DNA from: Microbulbifer mangrovi
GTDB lineage: Bacteria > Pseudomonadota > Gammaproteobacteria > Pseudomonadales > Cellvibrionaceae
Length of the DNA: 32,014 bases
Assembly: GCF_002009015.1 (NCBI RefSeq)
Contig: NZ_LZDE01000303.1
Coordinates: 1-32,014, forward strand
Reading direction: 5' to 3'
Shown here: positions 15,742 through 25,830 of the stretch, piece after piece
How positions within the stretch are numbered: the stretch's first letter is position 1
How the letters are laid out: each line of letters starts with the position of its first letter
The notes under the pieces: generated by a model
Told to the model about the DNA's origin: nothing
What the model saw: the letters and a program-made list of their open reading frames with translations, nothing else
The model's database searches: none
Program-made: the position numbers and the translations under genes

Positions 15742-16953
15742 ATGTTGCGTAAACTACTCGACTCCATGGAGCCGCATTTCCACAAGGGCGGCAAATACGA
15801 AAAGTTCTACGCGCTGTACGAAGCGATCGATACCGGTCTCTTCCAGCCCGCTGACCGCACCAAAACCACGGCTCACGTGCGCGACGGTATCGACCTGAAG
15901 CGCATCATGATCACCGTGTGGGCGTGTGCCATGATCCCGATGTTCTACGGTATGTGGAACGTGGGCTTCCAGGCCAACAGCATCATCGCTGGCATGGAAA
16001 ACGTGGACCTGACCGGATGGCGCCACGCCATCATCGGTGCGCTGTCCAGCTACGATGCCAATAGCGCGTGGGATAACCTGGTGCACGGCGCCATGTACTT
16101 CCTGCCGATCTACGCGGTGACCTTTATCGTCGGTGGTATCTGGGAAGTGCTGTTTGCTGCGGTACGCGGCCACGAAGTTAACGAAGGTTTCTTCGTTACT
16201 TCCATCCTGTTCGCACTGACCTGTCCGCCGGATCTGCCGCTGTGGATGGTGGCAATGGGTATCAGCTTCGGTGTGGTGATTGGTAAGGAAGTATTCGGTG
16301 GTACCGGTAAAAACTTCCTCAACCCGGCACTCACCGGTCGTGCTTTCCTGTTTTTCGCCTATCCGGCCGCCATGTCTGGCGACGCGGTTTGGACTGCTGT
16401 TGACGGTTACACCGGCGCAACTGCGCTGTCCGTACTGGCCAGCGAAGGCATCCAGAACGGCGCCGTTGGCGTGCCTACCGGTCAGCTGACCTGGATGGAC
16501 GCGTTCCTAGGCAACATGCACGGCTCTATCGGTGAGACCTCCACCCTGGCCATGCTGATTGCCGGCGTGATCCTGATCGGCATGAAGATTGCGAGCTGGC
16601 GTATTGTTGCCGGCACTCTGCTGGGCATGATGGCGACCGCGACCCTGTTCAACATGATCGGTTCCGACAGCAACGCGATGTTCGGTGTGCCCTGGTACTG
16701 GCACCTGGTTGTGGGCGGCTTCGCCTTCGGTCTGATCTTCATGACTACCGACCCGGTGTCCGCTGCCATGACCGACGCAGGTCGCTGGTGGTACGGCATC
16801 CTCATCGGCGTGATGTGTGTATTGATCCGCGTGGTGAACCCGGCGTTCCCGGAAGGCATGATGCTGGCGATCCTGTTCGCCAACCTGTTCGCGCCGCTGT
16901 TTGACCACTTCGTTGTGCAGTCCCATATCAAACGGAGGTTGGCACGTGGCTAA
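15742..16953 (+). CDS. nqrB: Na+-translocating NADH:quinone reductase subunit B
   Basis: NqrB is a polytopic membrane subunit that carries a covalent FMN and riboflavin and forms part of the sodium path and quinone site. The protein has 403 residues and about ten hydrophobic segments. The flavinylation motif is DGYTGAT (221-227), with Thr227 as the expected phosphoester-linked residue. ApbE, encoded downstream, makes this bond. The start lies 2 bases after the nqrA stop with AGGAGGG at 15729-15735. The 3' end overlaps nqrC by 8 bases, which suggests coupled translation. Confidence 0.98.
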   Translation: MLRKLLDSMEPHFHKGGKYEKFYALYEAIDTGLFQPADRTKTTAHVRDGIDLKRIMITVWACAMIPMFYGMWNVGFQANSIIAGMENVDLTGWRHAIIGALSSYDANSAWDNLVHGAMYFLPIYAVTFIVGGIWEVLFAAVRGHEVNEGFFVTSILFALTCPPDLPLWMVAMGISFGVVIGKEVFGGTGKNFLNPALTGRAFLFFAYPAAMSGDAVWTAVDGYTGATALSVLASEGIQNGAVGVPTGQLTWMDAFLGNMHGSIGETSTLAMLIAGVILIGMKIASWRIVAGTLLGMMATATLFNMIGSDSNAMFGVPWYWHLVVGGFAFGLIFMTTDPVSAAMTDAGRWWYGILIGVMCVLIRVVNPAFPEGMMLAILFANLFAPLFDHFVVQSHIKRRLARG

Positions 16954-17728
16954 TAAAGATTCCGTAAAAGGTACGCTGATTGTTGCTCTGGTACTGTGTA
17001 TCGTCTGTTCCGTGGTGGTTTCCACCGCGGCAGTGATGCTCAAGCCCAAGCAGGAAGCAAATGCCGAACTGGACATGAAAAAGAACGTACTTCTCGCCGG
17101 TGGCCTGATCTCTCCAGACCAGACCAGCCGCAAGGCGATCGAAGAAGCGTTCGGCAATGTCACTATCAAGTACGTTGACCTGAACACTGGCAAATTCACT
17201 GATGAAGCGCCGGCAGGCGGCAGCGGTCGCGCCGCCGCCAAGATCGCCAGCGCCAGTGAAAAGCTGCCAGCGGAAGAGGACACCGCCAAAATCATCCGCC
17301 GTGAAAACACCAAAGAGGTGTATCTGGTGGAGAAGGGCGGTGAACTTCAGCGCATCATCCTGCCGGTCCGCGGCTACGGCCTGTGGGGCCAGCTGTACGG
17401 CTTCCTGGCGCTTGAGAACGACCTGACGACCGTTGCTGGTCTGGGCTTCTACGAGCACAAGGAAACTCCCGGACTGGGCGGTGAAGTGGATAACCCCCGC
17501 TGGAAAGCCCAGTGGGAAGGCAAGCAGGTTTACGATGCCGGCGGCAACGTAGACATCGCCGTGATCAAGGGCAGCGTTGACGCCAATACGCCGAATGCTG
17601 AGCACAAGGTTGACGGCCTGTCCGGTGCCACGCTCACCAGCAAGGGCGTCAACAACCTGGTTAACTTCTGGCTGGGCAGCCAGGGTTACGGTCCCTTCCT
17701 GAAAAACCTTAAAGCAGGGGAGGCGTAA
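16946..17728 (+). CDS. nqrC: Na+-translocating NADH:quinone reductase subunit C
   Basis: NqrC is anchored by one N-terminal membrane helix (residues about 9-31) and exposes an FMN-binding domain to the periplasm. The 260-residue protein has the flavinylation motif DGLSGAT at 223-229, with Thr229 as the attachment site. I chose GTG at 16946 ([10 protein letters not shown]). It has a GGAGG ribosome site at 16934-16938, gives the normal N terminus, and overlaps the nqrB end by 8 bases. The longer frame from 16901 would add non-family residues ahead of it. Confidence 0.96.
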   Translation: MANKDSVKGTLIVALVLCIVCSVVVSTAAVMLKPKQEANAELDMKKNVLLAGGLISPDQTSRKAIEEAFGNVTIKYVDLNTGKFTDEAPAGGSGRAAAKIASASEKLPAEEDTAKIIRRENTKEVYLVEKGGELQRIILPVRGYGLWGQLYGFLALENDLTTVAGLGFYEHKETPGLGGEVDNPRWKAQWEGKQVYDAGGNVDIAVIKGSVDANTPNAEHKVDGLSGATLTSKGVNNLVNFWLGSQGYGPFLKNLKAGEA

Positions 17729-17730
17729 GC

Positions 17731-18405
17731 ATGAGCATGAAATTGAAAGACACTCTGCTGGAGCCGATTTTCAACAACAACCCCATCGCGCTGCAGATCC
17801 TTGGTATCTGTTCCGCGCTGGCGGTAACCAGCTCGCTGGCGGTCACCCTGGTGATGTGTATTGCACTGACCACGGTAACTGCGTTCTCGAACTTGTCGGT
17901 CTCCCTGATCCGCAAGCAGATTCCCAACAGCATCCGGATCATCGTGCAGATGACCGTAATTGCGTCGCTGGTAATCGTGGTGGATCAGATCCTTAAGGCA
18001 TACGCCTACGACATCTCCAAGCAGCTGTCGGTATTCGTTGGTCTGATCATCACCAACTGTATCGTAATGGGCCGCGCGGAAGCCTTTGCCATGAAGCACG
18101 GTCCCAAGGACAGCTTCTTCGACGGTATCGGCAACGGTCTGGGTTACAGCTTCATCCTGATCTGTCTGGCAGTCATCCGTGAACTGTTCGGTGCAGGCAA
18201 ACTGTTTGGTTTCGAAATCCTGTCTACCGTGAACAATGGTGGCTGGTATGTGCCGAACGGTATGCTGCTGCTGCCGCCGAGCGCCTTCTTCCTGATTGGC
18301 CTGATCATCTGGGCAATCCGTACCTGGAAGCCTGCGCAAGTGGAAGAGGACGAGTTCAAGATCGCGTCCAACTCTAAGATGCCGCTGGCACAACAGGAGG
18401 CCTGA
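17731..18405 (+). CDS. nqrD: Na+-translocating NADH:quinone reductase subunit D
   Basis: NqrD is a six-helix membrane protein. With NqrE it holds an iron centre within the membrane, ligated by two cysteines from each subunit. The 224-residue protein keeps both: Cys27 (LGICSAL) and Cys110 (TNCIVMG). These two half-helix motifs in opposite orientation are the family signature. The related RnfE lacks a separate NqrF-type partner, and the surrounding operon makes Nqr certain. The ATG at 17731 follows nqrC by 2 bases with GGGGAGG at 17717-17723. Confidence 0.98.
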   Translation: MSMKLKDTLLEPIFNNNPIALQILGICSALAVTSSLAVTLVMCIALTTVTAFSNLSVSLIRKQIPNSIRIIVQMTVIASLVIVVDQILKAYAYDISKQLSVFVGLIITNCIVMGRAEAFAMKHGPKDSFFDGIGNGLGYSFILICLAVIRELFGAGKLFGFEILSTVNNGGWYVPNGMLLLPPSAFFLIGLIIWAIRTWKPAQVEEDEFKIASNSKMPLAQQEA

Positions 18406-18408
18406 TAG

Positions 18409-19017
18409 ATGGAACATTTTATTTCTCTGATCATTCGCGCCGTTTTCGTTGAAAACATGGCGCTGGCCTTCTTCCTCGGGATGTGTACCTTCCTCGCGGT
18501 ATCCAAGAAGGTCGAAGCGGCGGTTGGTCTCGGTGTTGCGGTTGTCGTAGTACTGACCATCACCGTTCCGGTTAACAACCTGATTTACACCTACCTGCTG
18601 AAAGACGGTGCGCTGGCCTGGGCCGGTTACCCGGACGTGGACCTGAGCTTCCTCGGCCTGCTGTCTTACATCGGCGTTATTGCGGCACTGGTACAGATCC
18701 TGGAGATGTTCCTGGATAAATATGTACCGGCGCTCTACAACGCCCTGGGTGTATTCCTGCCGCTGATTACCGTGAACTGCGCCATCATGGGTGCGTCTCT
18801 GTTCATGGTGGAGCGCGAATACAATTTTGGTGAAAGTGTTGCTTATGGCTTCGGTGCCGGCCTCGGCTGGGCGCTGGCGATTACCGCTCTGGCGGGCATT
18901 CGCGAACGCATGAAGTACAGCGATGTACCGAATGGTCTGAAAGGCCTGGGTATCACCTTCATTACCGTTGGTCTCATGTCGCTGGGCTTCATGTCCTTCG
19001 GCGGCATCGATATCTAA
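18409..19017 (+). CDS. nqrE: Na+-translocating NADH:quinone reductase subunit E
   Basis: NqrE is the inverted homologue of NqrD and completes the intramembrane iron site. The 202-residue protein has Cys26 (LGMCTFLAV) and Cys124 (VNCAIMGAS), together with [10 protein letters not shown] near the N terminus and six hydrophobic segments. The ATG at 18409 has AGGAGG at 18395-18400, located inside the end of nqrD. It is followed by nqrF after 18 bases. Confidence 0.98.
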   Translation: MEHFISLIIRAVFVENMALAFFLGMCTFLAVSKKVEAAVGLGVAVVVVLTITVPVNNLIYTYLLKDGALAWAGYPDVDLSFLGLLSYIGVIAALVQILEMFLDKYVPALYNALGVFLPLITVNCAIMGASLFMVEREYNFGESVAYGFGAGLGWALAITALAGIRERMKYSDVPNGLKGLGITFITVGLMSLGFMSFGGIDI

Positions 19018-19035
19018 GCGGGGAGGTCGAATAGA

Positions 19036-20262
19036 ATGGAATTAACGGATATTTATTTTGGCGTAGGCATGTTCACCGTGATCGTGATCGCGCTGGTAGC
19101 CATTATTCTGGTTGCCCGCTCGCGTCTGGTGAACACCGGTGACGTCAACATCGTGGTCAACGGTGAGAAAACCCTCACCGTACCGGCTGGCGGCAAACTG
19201 CTGCAGACCCTGGCTGCGAACAACCTGTTCCTCGCCTCCGCCTGTGGTGGCGGTGGCTCCTGTGCGCAGTGTGTATGTGTGGTTGAAGAGGGTGGCGGCG
19301 ACATGCTGCCGACCGAAGCCGCGCACTTCACTCCGCGTGAAGCGAAAGAAGGCAAGCGTCTTTCCTGTCAGGTTGCTGTAAAGCAGGACATGAAAATCGA
19401 TGTGCCGGAAGAAGTGTTTGGTGTTAAGCAGTGGGAATGCACTGTGGAATCCAACCCGAACGTGGCCACCTTCATTAAAGAGCTGACCCTGAAGCTCCCG
19501 GAAGGTGAGAACGTCGACTTCCGTGCGGGCGGTTACGTCCAGCTGGAAGCGCCGCCCCACCATGTGAAATTCTCCGATTTCGATATCGAAGAAGAGTACC
19601 GCGGTGACTGGGAGCACTTTGGCTTCTTCAAGCTGGAGTCCAAGGTAACCGAGCCTGTGGTTCGCGCCTACTCCATGGCGAACTACCCGGAAGAGAAGGG
19701 CGTTGTTAAGTTCAACATCCGTATCGCGACCCCGCCGCCGCGTACCGAAGGTATTCCGCCGGGCCAGATGTCTTCCTACGTCTTCAACCTGAAGCCAGGC
19801 GACAAGATGCGCGTTTACGGTCCCTTCGGTGAGTTCTTCGCCAAGGATACCGATAACGAGATGGTCTTCATCGGTGGTGGTGCCGGTATGGCGCCGATGC
19901 GTTCGCACATCTTCGACCAGCTCAAGCGTCTGCACTCCACGCGTAAGATCAGCTTCTGGTACGGCGCGCGTTCCCTGCGCGAGATGTTCTACGAGGACGA
20001 CTACAACGGTCTTCAGGATGAGTTCGACAACTTCAAGTGGCACATCGCACTGTCGGATCCGCAGCCGGAAGACAACTGGGAAGGCTACACAGGCTTCATC
20101 CACAACGTGGTGTATGAAAACTATCTGAAGGACCACCCGGCGCCAGAAGACTGTGAGTACTACATGTGTGGGCCGCCCATGATGAACGCGGCGGTGATCA
20201 ACATGCTGAAAGACCTGGGCGTAGAGGATGAAAACATCCTGCTCGACGACTTCGGTGGCTGA
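19036..20262 (+). CDS. nqrF: Na+-translocating NADH:quinone reductase subunit F
   Basis: NqrF is the electron entry subunit. It oxidises NADH with FAD and passes electrons through a 2Fe-2S cluster. The 408-residue protein has one N-terminal helix (about 6-27), then a ferredoxin domain with Cys70, Cys76, Cys79 and Cys111. A ferredoxin-reductase module follows, with RAYSMANYP for flavin binding, [11 protein letters not shown] for the NADH site, and [10 protein letters not shown] near the end. The length and all four ligands match the Vibrio protein. The ATG at 19036 has GGGGAGG at 19020-19026. An intrinsic terminator follows the stop by 33 bases. Confidence 0.98.
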   Translation: MELTDIYFGVGMFTVIVIALVAIILVARSRLVNTGDVNIVVNGEKTLTVPAGGKLLQTLAANNLFLASACGGGGSCAQCVCVVEEGGGDMLPTEAAHFTPREAKEGKRLSCQVAVKQDMKIDVPEEVFGVKQWECTVESNPNVATFIKELTLKLPEGENVDFRAGGYVQLEAPPHHVKFSDFDIEEEYRGDWEHFGFFKLESKVTEPVVRAYSMANYPEEKGVVKFNIRIATPPPRTEGIPPGQMSSYVFNLKPGDKMRVYGPFGEFFAKDTDNEMVFIGGGAGMAPMRSHIFDQLKRLHSTRKISFWYGARSLREMFYEDDYNGLQDEFDNFKWHIALSDPQPEDNWEGYTGFIHNVVYENYLKDHPAPEDCEYYMCGPPMMNAAVINMLKDLGVEDENILLDDFGG

Positions 20263-20295
20263 TCACGCATGATTGGACGTGACAATACATCCACG

Positions 20296-20327
20296 AAAAC
20301 AGGGCCGCTCTATTCGGCCCTGTTTTT
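20296..20327 (+). terminator. Intrinsic terminator between nqrF and apbE
   Basis: A perfect 12-pair stem joins AAAACAGGGCCG (20296-20307) and CGGCCCTGTTTT (20315-20326) with a CTCTATT loop, and a T5 run ends at 20327. This is a textbook rho-independent terminator after the six nqr structural genes. It lies 4 bases before the GTG that I take as the apbE start. It probably lowers read-through into apbE, nqrM and sthA. Confidence 0.9.
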
Positions 20328-20331
20328 GTAT

Positions 20332-21369
20332 GTGAAGAATGGCTTTTCCGCTGGCGCACGCCTGTTTGGTTTAGGTGTCGCGTTGCTGATCGTATGCAGT
20401 CTGACTGCGTGTTCTCCGGAAAAGCAGACCTGGAAGCTGACTGGCCCCACCATGGGAACCGCCTACCACATCACTGTGGTGGATGTGCCCACCGGTGTTG
20501 TGCAGGCAGAATTACAACAAGCGATCGATGCCGAGCTGGACGCGGTCAACCAGGAAATGTCCACCTACATCCCGGACTCCGAGTTGATGCGATTCAACGG
20601 GGCTCCCGTCGGTGAGGCGGTTGTGGTTTCACCGCATCTTGCCGAGGTAGTAGGGCGTGCCCTGGATATTTACCGGCACAGTGACGGCGCCTTTGATGTG
20701 ACCGTCGGTCCGCTAGTAAACCTGTGGGGATTCGGTCCCAAGCCAGAGCCGGAAACCATCCCGGGGGATGCCGAGATTGCGGCATTGCTCGCGGTAATCG
20801 GTTCAGATGCGCTGGTTCTCGATGGCCCGAACCTCACCAGGACCCGTCCGGTACAGATCGATCTCTCTGCCATCGCCAAGGGACACGGTGTGGATCGCGT
20901 TGCAGACCTGCTGGCCTCCCGGGGCATCGCCAATTATCTGGTGGAAGTTGGCGGCGAGCTACGTACGGCCGGTGCAAACCCCAGGGGCAAGCCCTGGAGT
21001 ATCGGCATCGAGCGCCCGTCCGCGGGCCAGGTGGTGCAGAAGCCGATCGAAGTCAGCGGCAAAGCGGTGGCGACTTCCGGTGACTACCGCAACTACTACG
21101 AGCGCGACGGCAAGCGATACGCGCATACCATTGATCCGCGCACCGGGCGCCCGGTGGAGCACCGGCTGGCCTCGGTCACCGTGATTGCCGATACCTGTGC
21201 CGAAGCGGATGGCTATGCCACGGCGCTGAATGTGATCGGTGCCGAAGAAGCGTTAAAATTGGCAGAGCAGCAGCAATTGGCGGTGTTCCTGCTGGTAAAA
21301 ACCGATTCCGGGTTTGAAGAGCGCTCCAGTAGCGCTTTCCAACCTTATCTTGAAAGTCAGGGGAGGTAA
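20332..21369 (+). CDS. apbE: FAD:protein FMN transferase ApbE (lipoprotein)
   Basis: ApbE transfers FMN from FAD to threonines in NqrB and NqrC and works on the outer face of the inner membrane. It shows the family motifs GPTMGTAYHITV, DLSAIAKGHGVDRVADLL, and a C-terminal TSGDYRNYYERDGKRYAHTI followed by DPRTGRPV. I chose GTG at 20332. The protein then starts MKNGFSAGARLFGLGVALLIVCSLTAC, a normal lipoprotein signal peptide with LTAC lipobox (Cys27), and has 345 residues, the usual length. An in-frame ATG at 20269 would add 21 residues encoded across the terminator hairpin and give an abnormally long leader. GTG lacks a clear ribosome site, so the choice is not settled. Confidence 0.92.
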   Translation: MKNGFSAGARLFGLGVALLIVCSLTACSPEKQTWKLTGPTMGTAYHITVVDVPTGVVQAELQQAIDAELDAVNQEMSTYIPDSELMRFNGAPVGEAVVVSPHLAEVVGRALDIYRHSDGAFDVTVGPLVNLWGFGPKPEPETIPGDAEIAALLAVIGSDALVLDGPNLTRTRPVQIDLSAIAKGHGVDRVADLLASRGIANYLVEVGGELRTAGANPRGKPWSIGIERPSAGQVVQKPIEVSGKAVATSGDYRNYYERDGKRYAHTIDPRTGRPVEHRLASVTVIADTCAEADGYATALNVIGAEEALKLAEQQQLAVFLLVKTDSGFEERSSSAFQPYLESQGR

Positions 21370-21371
21370 CC

Positions 21372-21638
21372 GTGACTATTTTCATTTTGGCGTTCATTAT
21401 TATGGTTCTGATCGTGGCCGGTATGGCCCTCGGGGCTATCGTCCAGAACAAGCCACTGAAAGGCTCCTGTGGTGGCCTGAACAAGATCGGTATGAAAAAA
21501 GACTGCGATATTTGCGGTGGTGACGACGACGAATGCGAAAAAGAGCAGGAGCGTCAGCGCCAGGCGGCATTGGCAAATACAGCAGCGCAATCTGATCTCG
21601 CATACGATGCGACCAGCAAGCAGAACAAACAGTCTTGA
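21372..21638 (+). CDS. nqrM: NqrM, Na+-NQR maturation protein (DUF539)
   Basis: NqrM is needed for assembly of Na+-NQR, probably by delivering iron to the cysteine site between NqrD and NqrE. The 88-residue protein has one N-terminal membrane helix (2-23) and four cysteines in the family spacing: Cys33 (GSCGG), Cys45 and Cys48 (KDCDICGG) and Cys55. The charged tail is rich in Glu, Gln and Ala. The start is GTG at 21372 with GGGAGG at 21361-21366, 2 bases after the apbE stop. Its place after apbE matches other Nqr-bearing bacteria. Confidence 0.95.
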   Translation: MTIFILAFIIMVLIVAGMALGAIVQNKPLKGSCGGLNKIGMKKDCDICGGDDDECEKEQERQRQAALANTAAQSDLAYDATSKQNKQS

Positions 21639-21683
21639 GTTAACCAAGCCTGATTCAACCATAAAAGCAAAGACAGTAATTCA

Positions 21684-23081
21684 ATGGCAGATTCCAAGTA
21701 CGATTTGGTGGTAATCGGCTCTGGCCCGGCGGGGGAGGCTGCGGCCATGAGCGCGGCCAAAAAGGGCCTGCGTGCAGCGGTAATTGAACGGAGTTCGGCG
21801 GTGGGTGGCAACTGCACCCACAAGGGCACCATTCCCTCCAAGGCGCTGCGTCATTCTGTAAAGCAACTGATGCGTTACAACACCCAGAGCGTGTTCCGCG
21901 CCCTCGGTGAGCCGCGTCGGCTGACCTTCCCGCAGGTCATGCAGACGGTGAACAAGGTCATTTCCTACCAGGTGGAAATGCACACCAGTTTTTATGCGCG
22001 CAATCGCGTCGATCTGATCGTGGGCGATGCCAGCTTCAAGGACGCCAACAGCGTCGAGGTGCAGCTCGCAGACGGTGCCAAGGAAATCATCACCTCGGAA
22101 AAGTTTGTCGTTGCCACCGGCTCGCGCCCGTATCGTCCGGCCGACGTGGATTTCGATCATCCGCGCGTCTATGACAGTGATACCATTCTGGATATGGAGC
22201 ACACGCCCCAGGCCATCATCATTTACGGTGCGGGTGTAATCGGTTGTGAATACGCCTCTATCTTTGCCGCGCTCGGCATGAAAGTGGATCTGATCAATAG
22301 CCGGAATCATCTGCTCGAATTCCTCGACGACGAGATCTCCGATGCGCTGAGCTATCACCTGCGGGATATGGGCGTTACCGTGCGCCACCGCGAGGAATAC
22401 GCGAAAGTGATCGGCACCGATCGCGGCGTGACCATGGAAATGCAATCCGGCAAGCGGATTTCTGCCGACGCGCTGCTGTGGTGTAACGGCCGTTCCGGTA
22501 ATACCGGCTCGCTGGGGCTGGAAAACATCGGCCTCGAAGCCAACCACCGCGGCCAGCTGGCCGTCGATGATCACTACTGCACCGCCGTGGAAAATATTTT
22601 CGCTGTGGGTGACGTGATCGGCTGGCCGAGCCTCGCCAGTGCGTCTTACGACCAGGGCAGGGCAGTAGCGGCTGCGATTGTTGGCCGCGGTCACCGGGTG
22701 ATCGAAGATGCGCCCACCGGTATTTACACCCTGCCGGAAATTTCTTCCGTGGGTAAAACCGAGACCGAACTGACCAATGCCAAGGTGCCGTACGAAGTAG
22801 GGCGCGCACTGTTCAAGCACACCGCGCGCGCGCAGATTTCCGGCGAGCGCGTGGGCATGCTGAAAATCCTGTTCCACATCGAGACCCGCGAGATTCTCGG
22901 CATCCACTGCTTCGGTGCAGAGGCCGCGGAAATCGTGCATATCGGCCAGGCGATCATGAAGCAGCCGGCGCCGAACAACTCGATCGACTTCTTCGTGAAC
23001 ACCACCTTCAACTATCCGACCATGGCCGAGGCGTATCGCAGTGCGGCGCTGGATGGTCTTAACCGGATTACACGCCTGTGA
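21684..23081 (+). CDS. sthA: Soluble pyridine nucleotide transhydrogenase SthA
   Basis: SthA is a cytoplasmic flavoprotein that moves reducing equivalents between NADPH and NADH. The 465-residue protein has the disulfide-reductase fold with the FAD motif [14 protein letters not shown] at the N terminus. In place of the redox disulfide it has [17 protein letters not shown], where the second Cys is replaced by Thr, typical of SthA. The NAD(P) motif is [14 protein letters not shown], and the FAD C-terminal motif AVGDVIG follows. The ATG at 21684 has only a weak ribosome site. It lies 45 bases after nqrM and overlaps the next gene by 4 bases. Confidence 0.97.
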   Translation: MADSKYDLVVIGSGPAGEAAAMSAAKKGLRAAVIERSSAVGGNCTHKGTIPSKALRHSVKQLMRYNTQSVFRALGEPRRLTFPQVMQTVNKVISYQVEMHTSFYARNRVDLIVGDASFKDANSVEVQLADGAKEIITSEKFVVATGSRPYRPADVDFDHPRVYDSDTILDMEHTPQAIIIYGAGVIGCEYASIFAALGMKVDLINSRNHLLEFLDDEISDALSYHLRDMGVTVRHREEYAKVIGTDRGVTMEMQSGKRISADALLWCNGRSGNTGSLGLENIGLEANHRGQLAVDDHYCTAVENIFAVGDVIGWPSLASASYDQGRAVAAAIVGRGHRVIEDAPTGIYTLPEISSVGKTETELTNAKVPYEVGRALFKHTARAQISGERVGMLKILFHIETREILGIHCFGAEAAEIVHIGQAIMKQPAPNNSIDFFVNTTFNYPTMAEAYRSAALDGLNRITRL

Positions 23082-23545
23082 CAGAGCCCTCTTATTCCGA
23101 GTTCTGTGAGCTGATACGGGGAGTCTTTGAGGAGGTTCCCTTTGTCCGCGAAGTCGGACTCAAACTGAGTGCGGTGGATTTTGAGCAGCAGACTCTGTCA
23201 GCCACCTTTGAACGCAAGCCAACCCTGATTGGCAACCATTACCACAATATCCTGCACGGCGGTGTGATTGCCACGGCGCTGGATCAGGTGGGTGGTTTTA
23301 CCGCAATGGTGGCGGCTTACCAGCGTATGGGTGGTGCCATCGACTGGGAGGAAAAGTTGCAGAGATTGATGCGCCTGGGCACCGTGGACATGCGGGTGGA
23401 TTACCTGAAGCCCGGCCGCGGTGAGCACTTTGTATGCAGCGGTTCCATTCTGCGGGTCGGTAACAAGCTGGTGGTTTCGCGGATGGAGTTACACAACGAG
23501 AGCGAAGAGTTGATCGCTACCGGTACCGCTACTTTCCTGTATTGA
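23078..23545 (+). CDS. Hotdog-fold acyl-CoA thioesterase (PaaI/YigI type)
   Basis: This is a 155-residue single hotdog domain with the motif [18 protein letters not shown] near residues 60-77. A second strand pair, [20 protein letters not shown], is also typical of PaaI/YigI thioesterases that hydrolyse acyl-CoA. The acyl chain preference is not visible. The GTG start at 23078 overlaps the sthA stop as GTGA, so translation is probably coupled. A terminator follows directly. The longer insert ([19 protein letters not shown]) in mid-protein resembles YigI more than plain PaaI. Confidence 0.88.
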   Translation: MTEPSYSEFCELIRGVFEEVPFVREVGLKLSAVDFEQQTLSATFERKPTLIGNHYHNILHGGVIATALDQVGGFTAMVAAYQRMGGAIDWEEKLQRLMRLGTVDMRVDYLKPGRGEHFVCSGSILRVGNKLVVSRMELHNESEELIATGTATFLY

Positions 23546-23566
23546 GCAGGATTGCGAGGCGGGGCA

Positions 23567-23599
23567 GGGCGGGTCCAAACACGGCCCGCCCAGTCTTTT
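23567..23599 (+). terminator. Rho-independent terminator after the thioesterase gene
   Basis: GGGCGGG (23567-23573) pairs with CCCGCCC (23585-23591), extended by two more pairs, around a CAAACAC loop. AGTCTTTTCTT follows. It ends the nqr-apbE-nqrM-sthA-thioesterase run and abuts the stop codon of the convergent gene at 23601. Confidence 0.82.
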
Positions 23600-23600
23600 C

Positions 23601-23909
23601 TTAGCCCCGGTGTTTCTTCACCGTATGCAGGGCAACATCCCACTCAAAATACACGTAAAACTCCGGGTACTCCCAGCGGGTAATTGCCGGTTCGCCGACC
23701 GGGCCCTGAATGCCCAGCGGTTCGCCCAGACGTGCAGTCACTTCGTCCTTCTTGAGCCCGCGTACTTTCTCCACGTAGGTGTCGCTGCTTTGCGATCCCA
23801 CAGGGACTTCGAGGGTCTCAGCGTGGAGGCTGGTAGAGGCAGTGGCAGACAGGGCAAGGCAGGCAGCGCCAGCCAGTGCGGGGATCTGTTTGCGGAGTCT
23901 GCTGAACAT
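23601..23909 (-). CDS. Small exported protein of unknown function
   Basis: This 102-residue protein starts MFSRLRKQIPALAGAACLALSATASTSLHA, a signal peptide with likely cleavage after the Ala at residue 30. The mature part has a compact motif: GLKKDEVTARLGEPLGIQGP followed by VGEPAITRWEYPEFYVYFEWD. The helix-then-GEP and later strand pattern recalls BamE/SmpA-like proteins, but I would not assign that fold firmly. I recall similar short proteins in Pseudomonas near sthA. The function is unknown and the location is probably periplasmic. The ATG at 23909 has GGAGAAG about 7 bases upstream. Confidence 0.8.
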   Translation of the reverse strand: MFSRLRKQIPALAGAACLALSATASTSLHAETLEVPVGSQSSDTYVEKVRGLKKDEVTARLGEPLGIQGPVGEPAITRWEYPEFYVYFEWDVALHTVKKHRG

Positions 23910-24114
23910 GGGTGCTTCTCCGAATTATGTTGTTCTGAATGACGGCCATTAAAGCAGATATTGTGCCCAAACATGCGGATTTCTTCACGTTTTTCCTGCC
24001 GCGTGGGCCCTTGAAGGCATGCCCGGCCCGGTGAGGCCCCGGGGCTAGCAGCGCCGGGTAGGGCGGTACCGCTGTGCTAGGCTGCAATGAGATTGACTCT
24101 TTGGACAGTCACAC

Positions 24115-25746
24115 ATGCAATGGCGACGCTTTTTCTCCACAGCGGGCCTGCTGGTCGGCACTCTCTTCTTTGCGCTTTCCCTCACGCCCTCGCTGATTCC
24201 CCGCGAGGGGCTGGTGCAGGGCGTGATTTCCGGTGTCGCCATGGCGGCCGGCTACGGCATAGGCGTGTTGCTGGTGTGGCTGTGGCACTACTTTGAACTG
24301 CCTACCGTCGGTGCAAGAGCCGCCCGGCTTTTGCGCTGGTTCGCCGCCGGATTCTGTATTTTTCTCGCGCTGGCTTTCCTGTGGCAGGCGACGCAGTGGC
24401 AGAACTCGGTGCGCGCGCTGATGGGGTTGGAGGAAGTTTCGGGAGTGCGCCCCATTACGGTTGCCCTGGTAACCGCCCTGGTGTTCCTGCTGTTTCTCGG
24501 ACTGGGCAAACTGTTCAAGCGCCTGTTCGGGTTTGTGTCCGGCAAGCTGGCACATCGCGTGCCTCGGCGGATTGCCGGGATCCTCGGGCTCGTTGCCGCC
24601 TTCGGGCTGTTCTGGATGGCGATTAGTGACGTAGTGCTGACCGCAGCGCTGCATAAGGTGGACGGTATTTACCAGCGGCTCGACGCCGGAATCGAGCCGA
24701 GCATGAAAGTGCCGTCAGATCCGCTCAAGGCCGGCAGTTCTGCCTCGCTTATTTCCTGGAAGGACATGGGGCATCAGGGGCGCCGCTATCTGGCGCTCGG
24801 GCCAACCGCCAAGGATATTGCCGAAGTCACCGGCACTGCCAAAGATCCTATCCGGGTATACGCCGGACTCAACGCGGCTGATACCCCCGATGAGCGCGCG
24901 CGGCTGGCGCTGGAAGAACTCAAGCGGGTAGGGGGCTTTGAACGCTCCGTACTGATACTGATCACCCCCACTGGCACCGGGTGGGTGGACCCGGGCGCCA
25001 TCAACTCTGTGGAGTACCTGTTTGCTGGCGATATCGCCAGTGTGGCAGCGCAGTATTCTTACCTGCCGAGCCCGATTTCACTGATGACCGAGGACGCCTA
25101 CGGCCGGGAGTCGGCGGAGGCGCTGTTCCGCAGTGTTTACGGCTACTGGAGTGCGTTGCCTAAGGATACGCGGCCCGATCTCTACCTGTTCGGGCTCAGC
25201 CTGGGCGCGCTGAATTCCGACCGTTCCTTTGATTTCTACGACATCATCGACGATCCATTTCACGGCGCCTTGTGGACGGGGCCACCGTTTCGCAGTGATA
25301 CCTGGCGCGAGGTCACCGCCAAGCGCGACCAGGGCTCTCCCGCCTGGTTGCCCGAGTTCCAGGGCGGCGCGGTGGTCCGCTTTGGCAACCACTTTGGCGG
25401 CTACGACAAGGGGCGCCTGCCCTGGGGAAGGTTCCGCCTCGCATACCTGCAACACGGCAGTGATCCCATCGTGTTTTTTGATCCCGCGGCACTCTGGCGC
25501 AGACCAGCGTGGATGCAGCAGCCACGGGCGCAAGATGTTTCACCGGATCTAAAGTGGTATCCGGTGGTCACCATGTTGCAGCTGGCGATGGATATGCACG
25601 CCGGTATTGCGCCCATGGGGTACGGGCACAGTTACGCGCCTGCGGACTACGTGCGGGCGTGGCAGCGCCTTACCGAGGTTGAGGGTTGGGATGCGCAGAA
25701 GTTGAAGCTGCTCAACGAAAAGTTGCTGAAACGGAATCCGAAATGA
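24115..25746 (+). CDS. Membrane-anchored alpha/beta hydrolase (Abhydrolase_9 type)
   Basis: This is a 543-residue protein. The N-terminal 190 residues hold about five hydrophobic segments (starting RFFSTAGLLVGTLFFALSLTPSLIP). The C-terminal 340 residues form an alpha/beta hydrolase of the PF10081/PF15420 pair, as I recall them. Visible elements are TPTGTGWVDPGAINSVEYLF, the nucleophile elbow LFGLSLGALNS (a G-x-S-x-G motif) and the late His in MGYGHSYAP. The substrate is unknown; lipids or envelope components are reasonable given the membrane module, but this is inference. The ATG at 24115 has no strong ribosome site. It ends 84 bases before lolC. Confidence 0.88.
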   Translation: MQWRRFFSTAGLLVGTLFFALSLTPSLIPREGLVQGVISGVAMAAGYGIGVLLVWLWHYFELPTVGARAARLLRWFAAGFCIFLALAFLWQATQWQNSVRALMGLEEVSGVRPITVALVTALVFLLFLGLGKLFKRLFGFVSGKLAHRVPRRIAGILGLVAAFGLFWMAISDVVLTAALHKVDGIYQRLDAGIEPSMKVPSDPLKAGSSASLISWKDMGHQGRRYLALGPTAKDIAEVTGTAKDPIRVYAGLNAADTPDERARLALEELKRVGGFERSVLILITPTGTGWVDPGAINSVEYLFAGDIASVAAQYSYLPSPISLMTEDAYGRESAEALFRSVYGYWSALPKDTRPDLYLFGLSLGALNSDRSFDFYDIIDDPFHGALWTGPPFRSDTWREVTAKRDQGSPAWLPEFQGGAVVRFGNHFGGYDKGRLPWGRFRLAYLQHGSDPIVFFDPAALWRRPAWMQQPRAQDVSPDLKWYPVVTMLQLAMDMHAGIAPMGYGHSYAPADYVRAWQRLTEVEGWDAQKLKLLNEKLLKRNPK

Positions 25747-25830
25747 TTGCTGCGGTCCAAGTGGTCAACAGTTGCGCGAGATGTGCGTAAATCCTTGGAT
25801 TTCTTGGCGTTTTTCCGCTTAAATCAACCC

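Noticed and set aside
20269-20331. ATG at 20269 as the start of apbE
   Set aside because: The added 21 codons span a perfect terminator hairpin and would put a long polar stretch before the lipoprotein signal. GTG at 20332 is preferred, though it has no clear ribosome site, so this rejection is not final.
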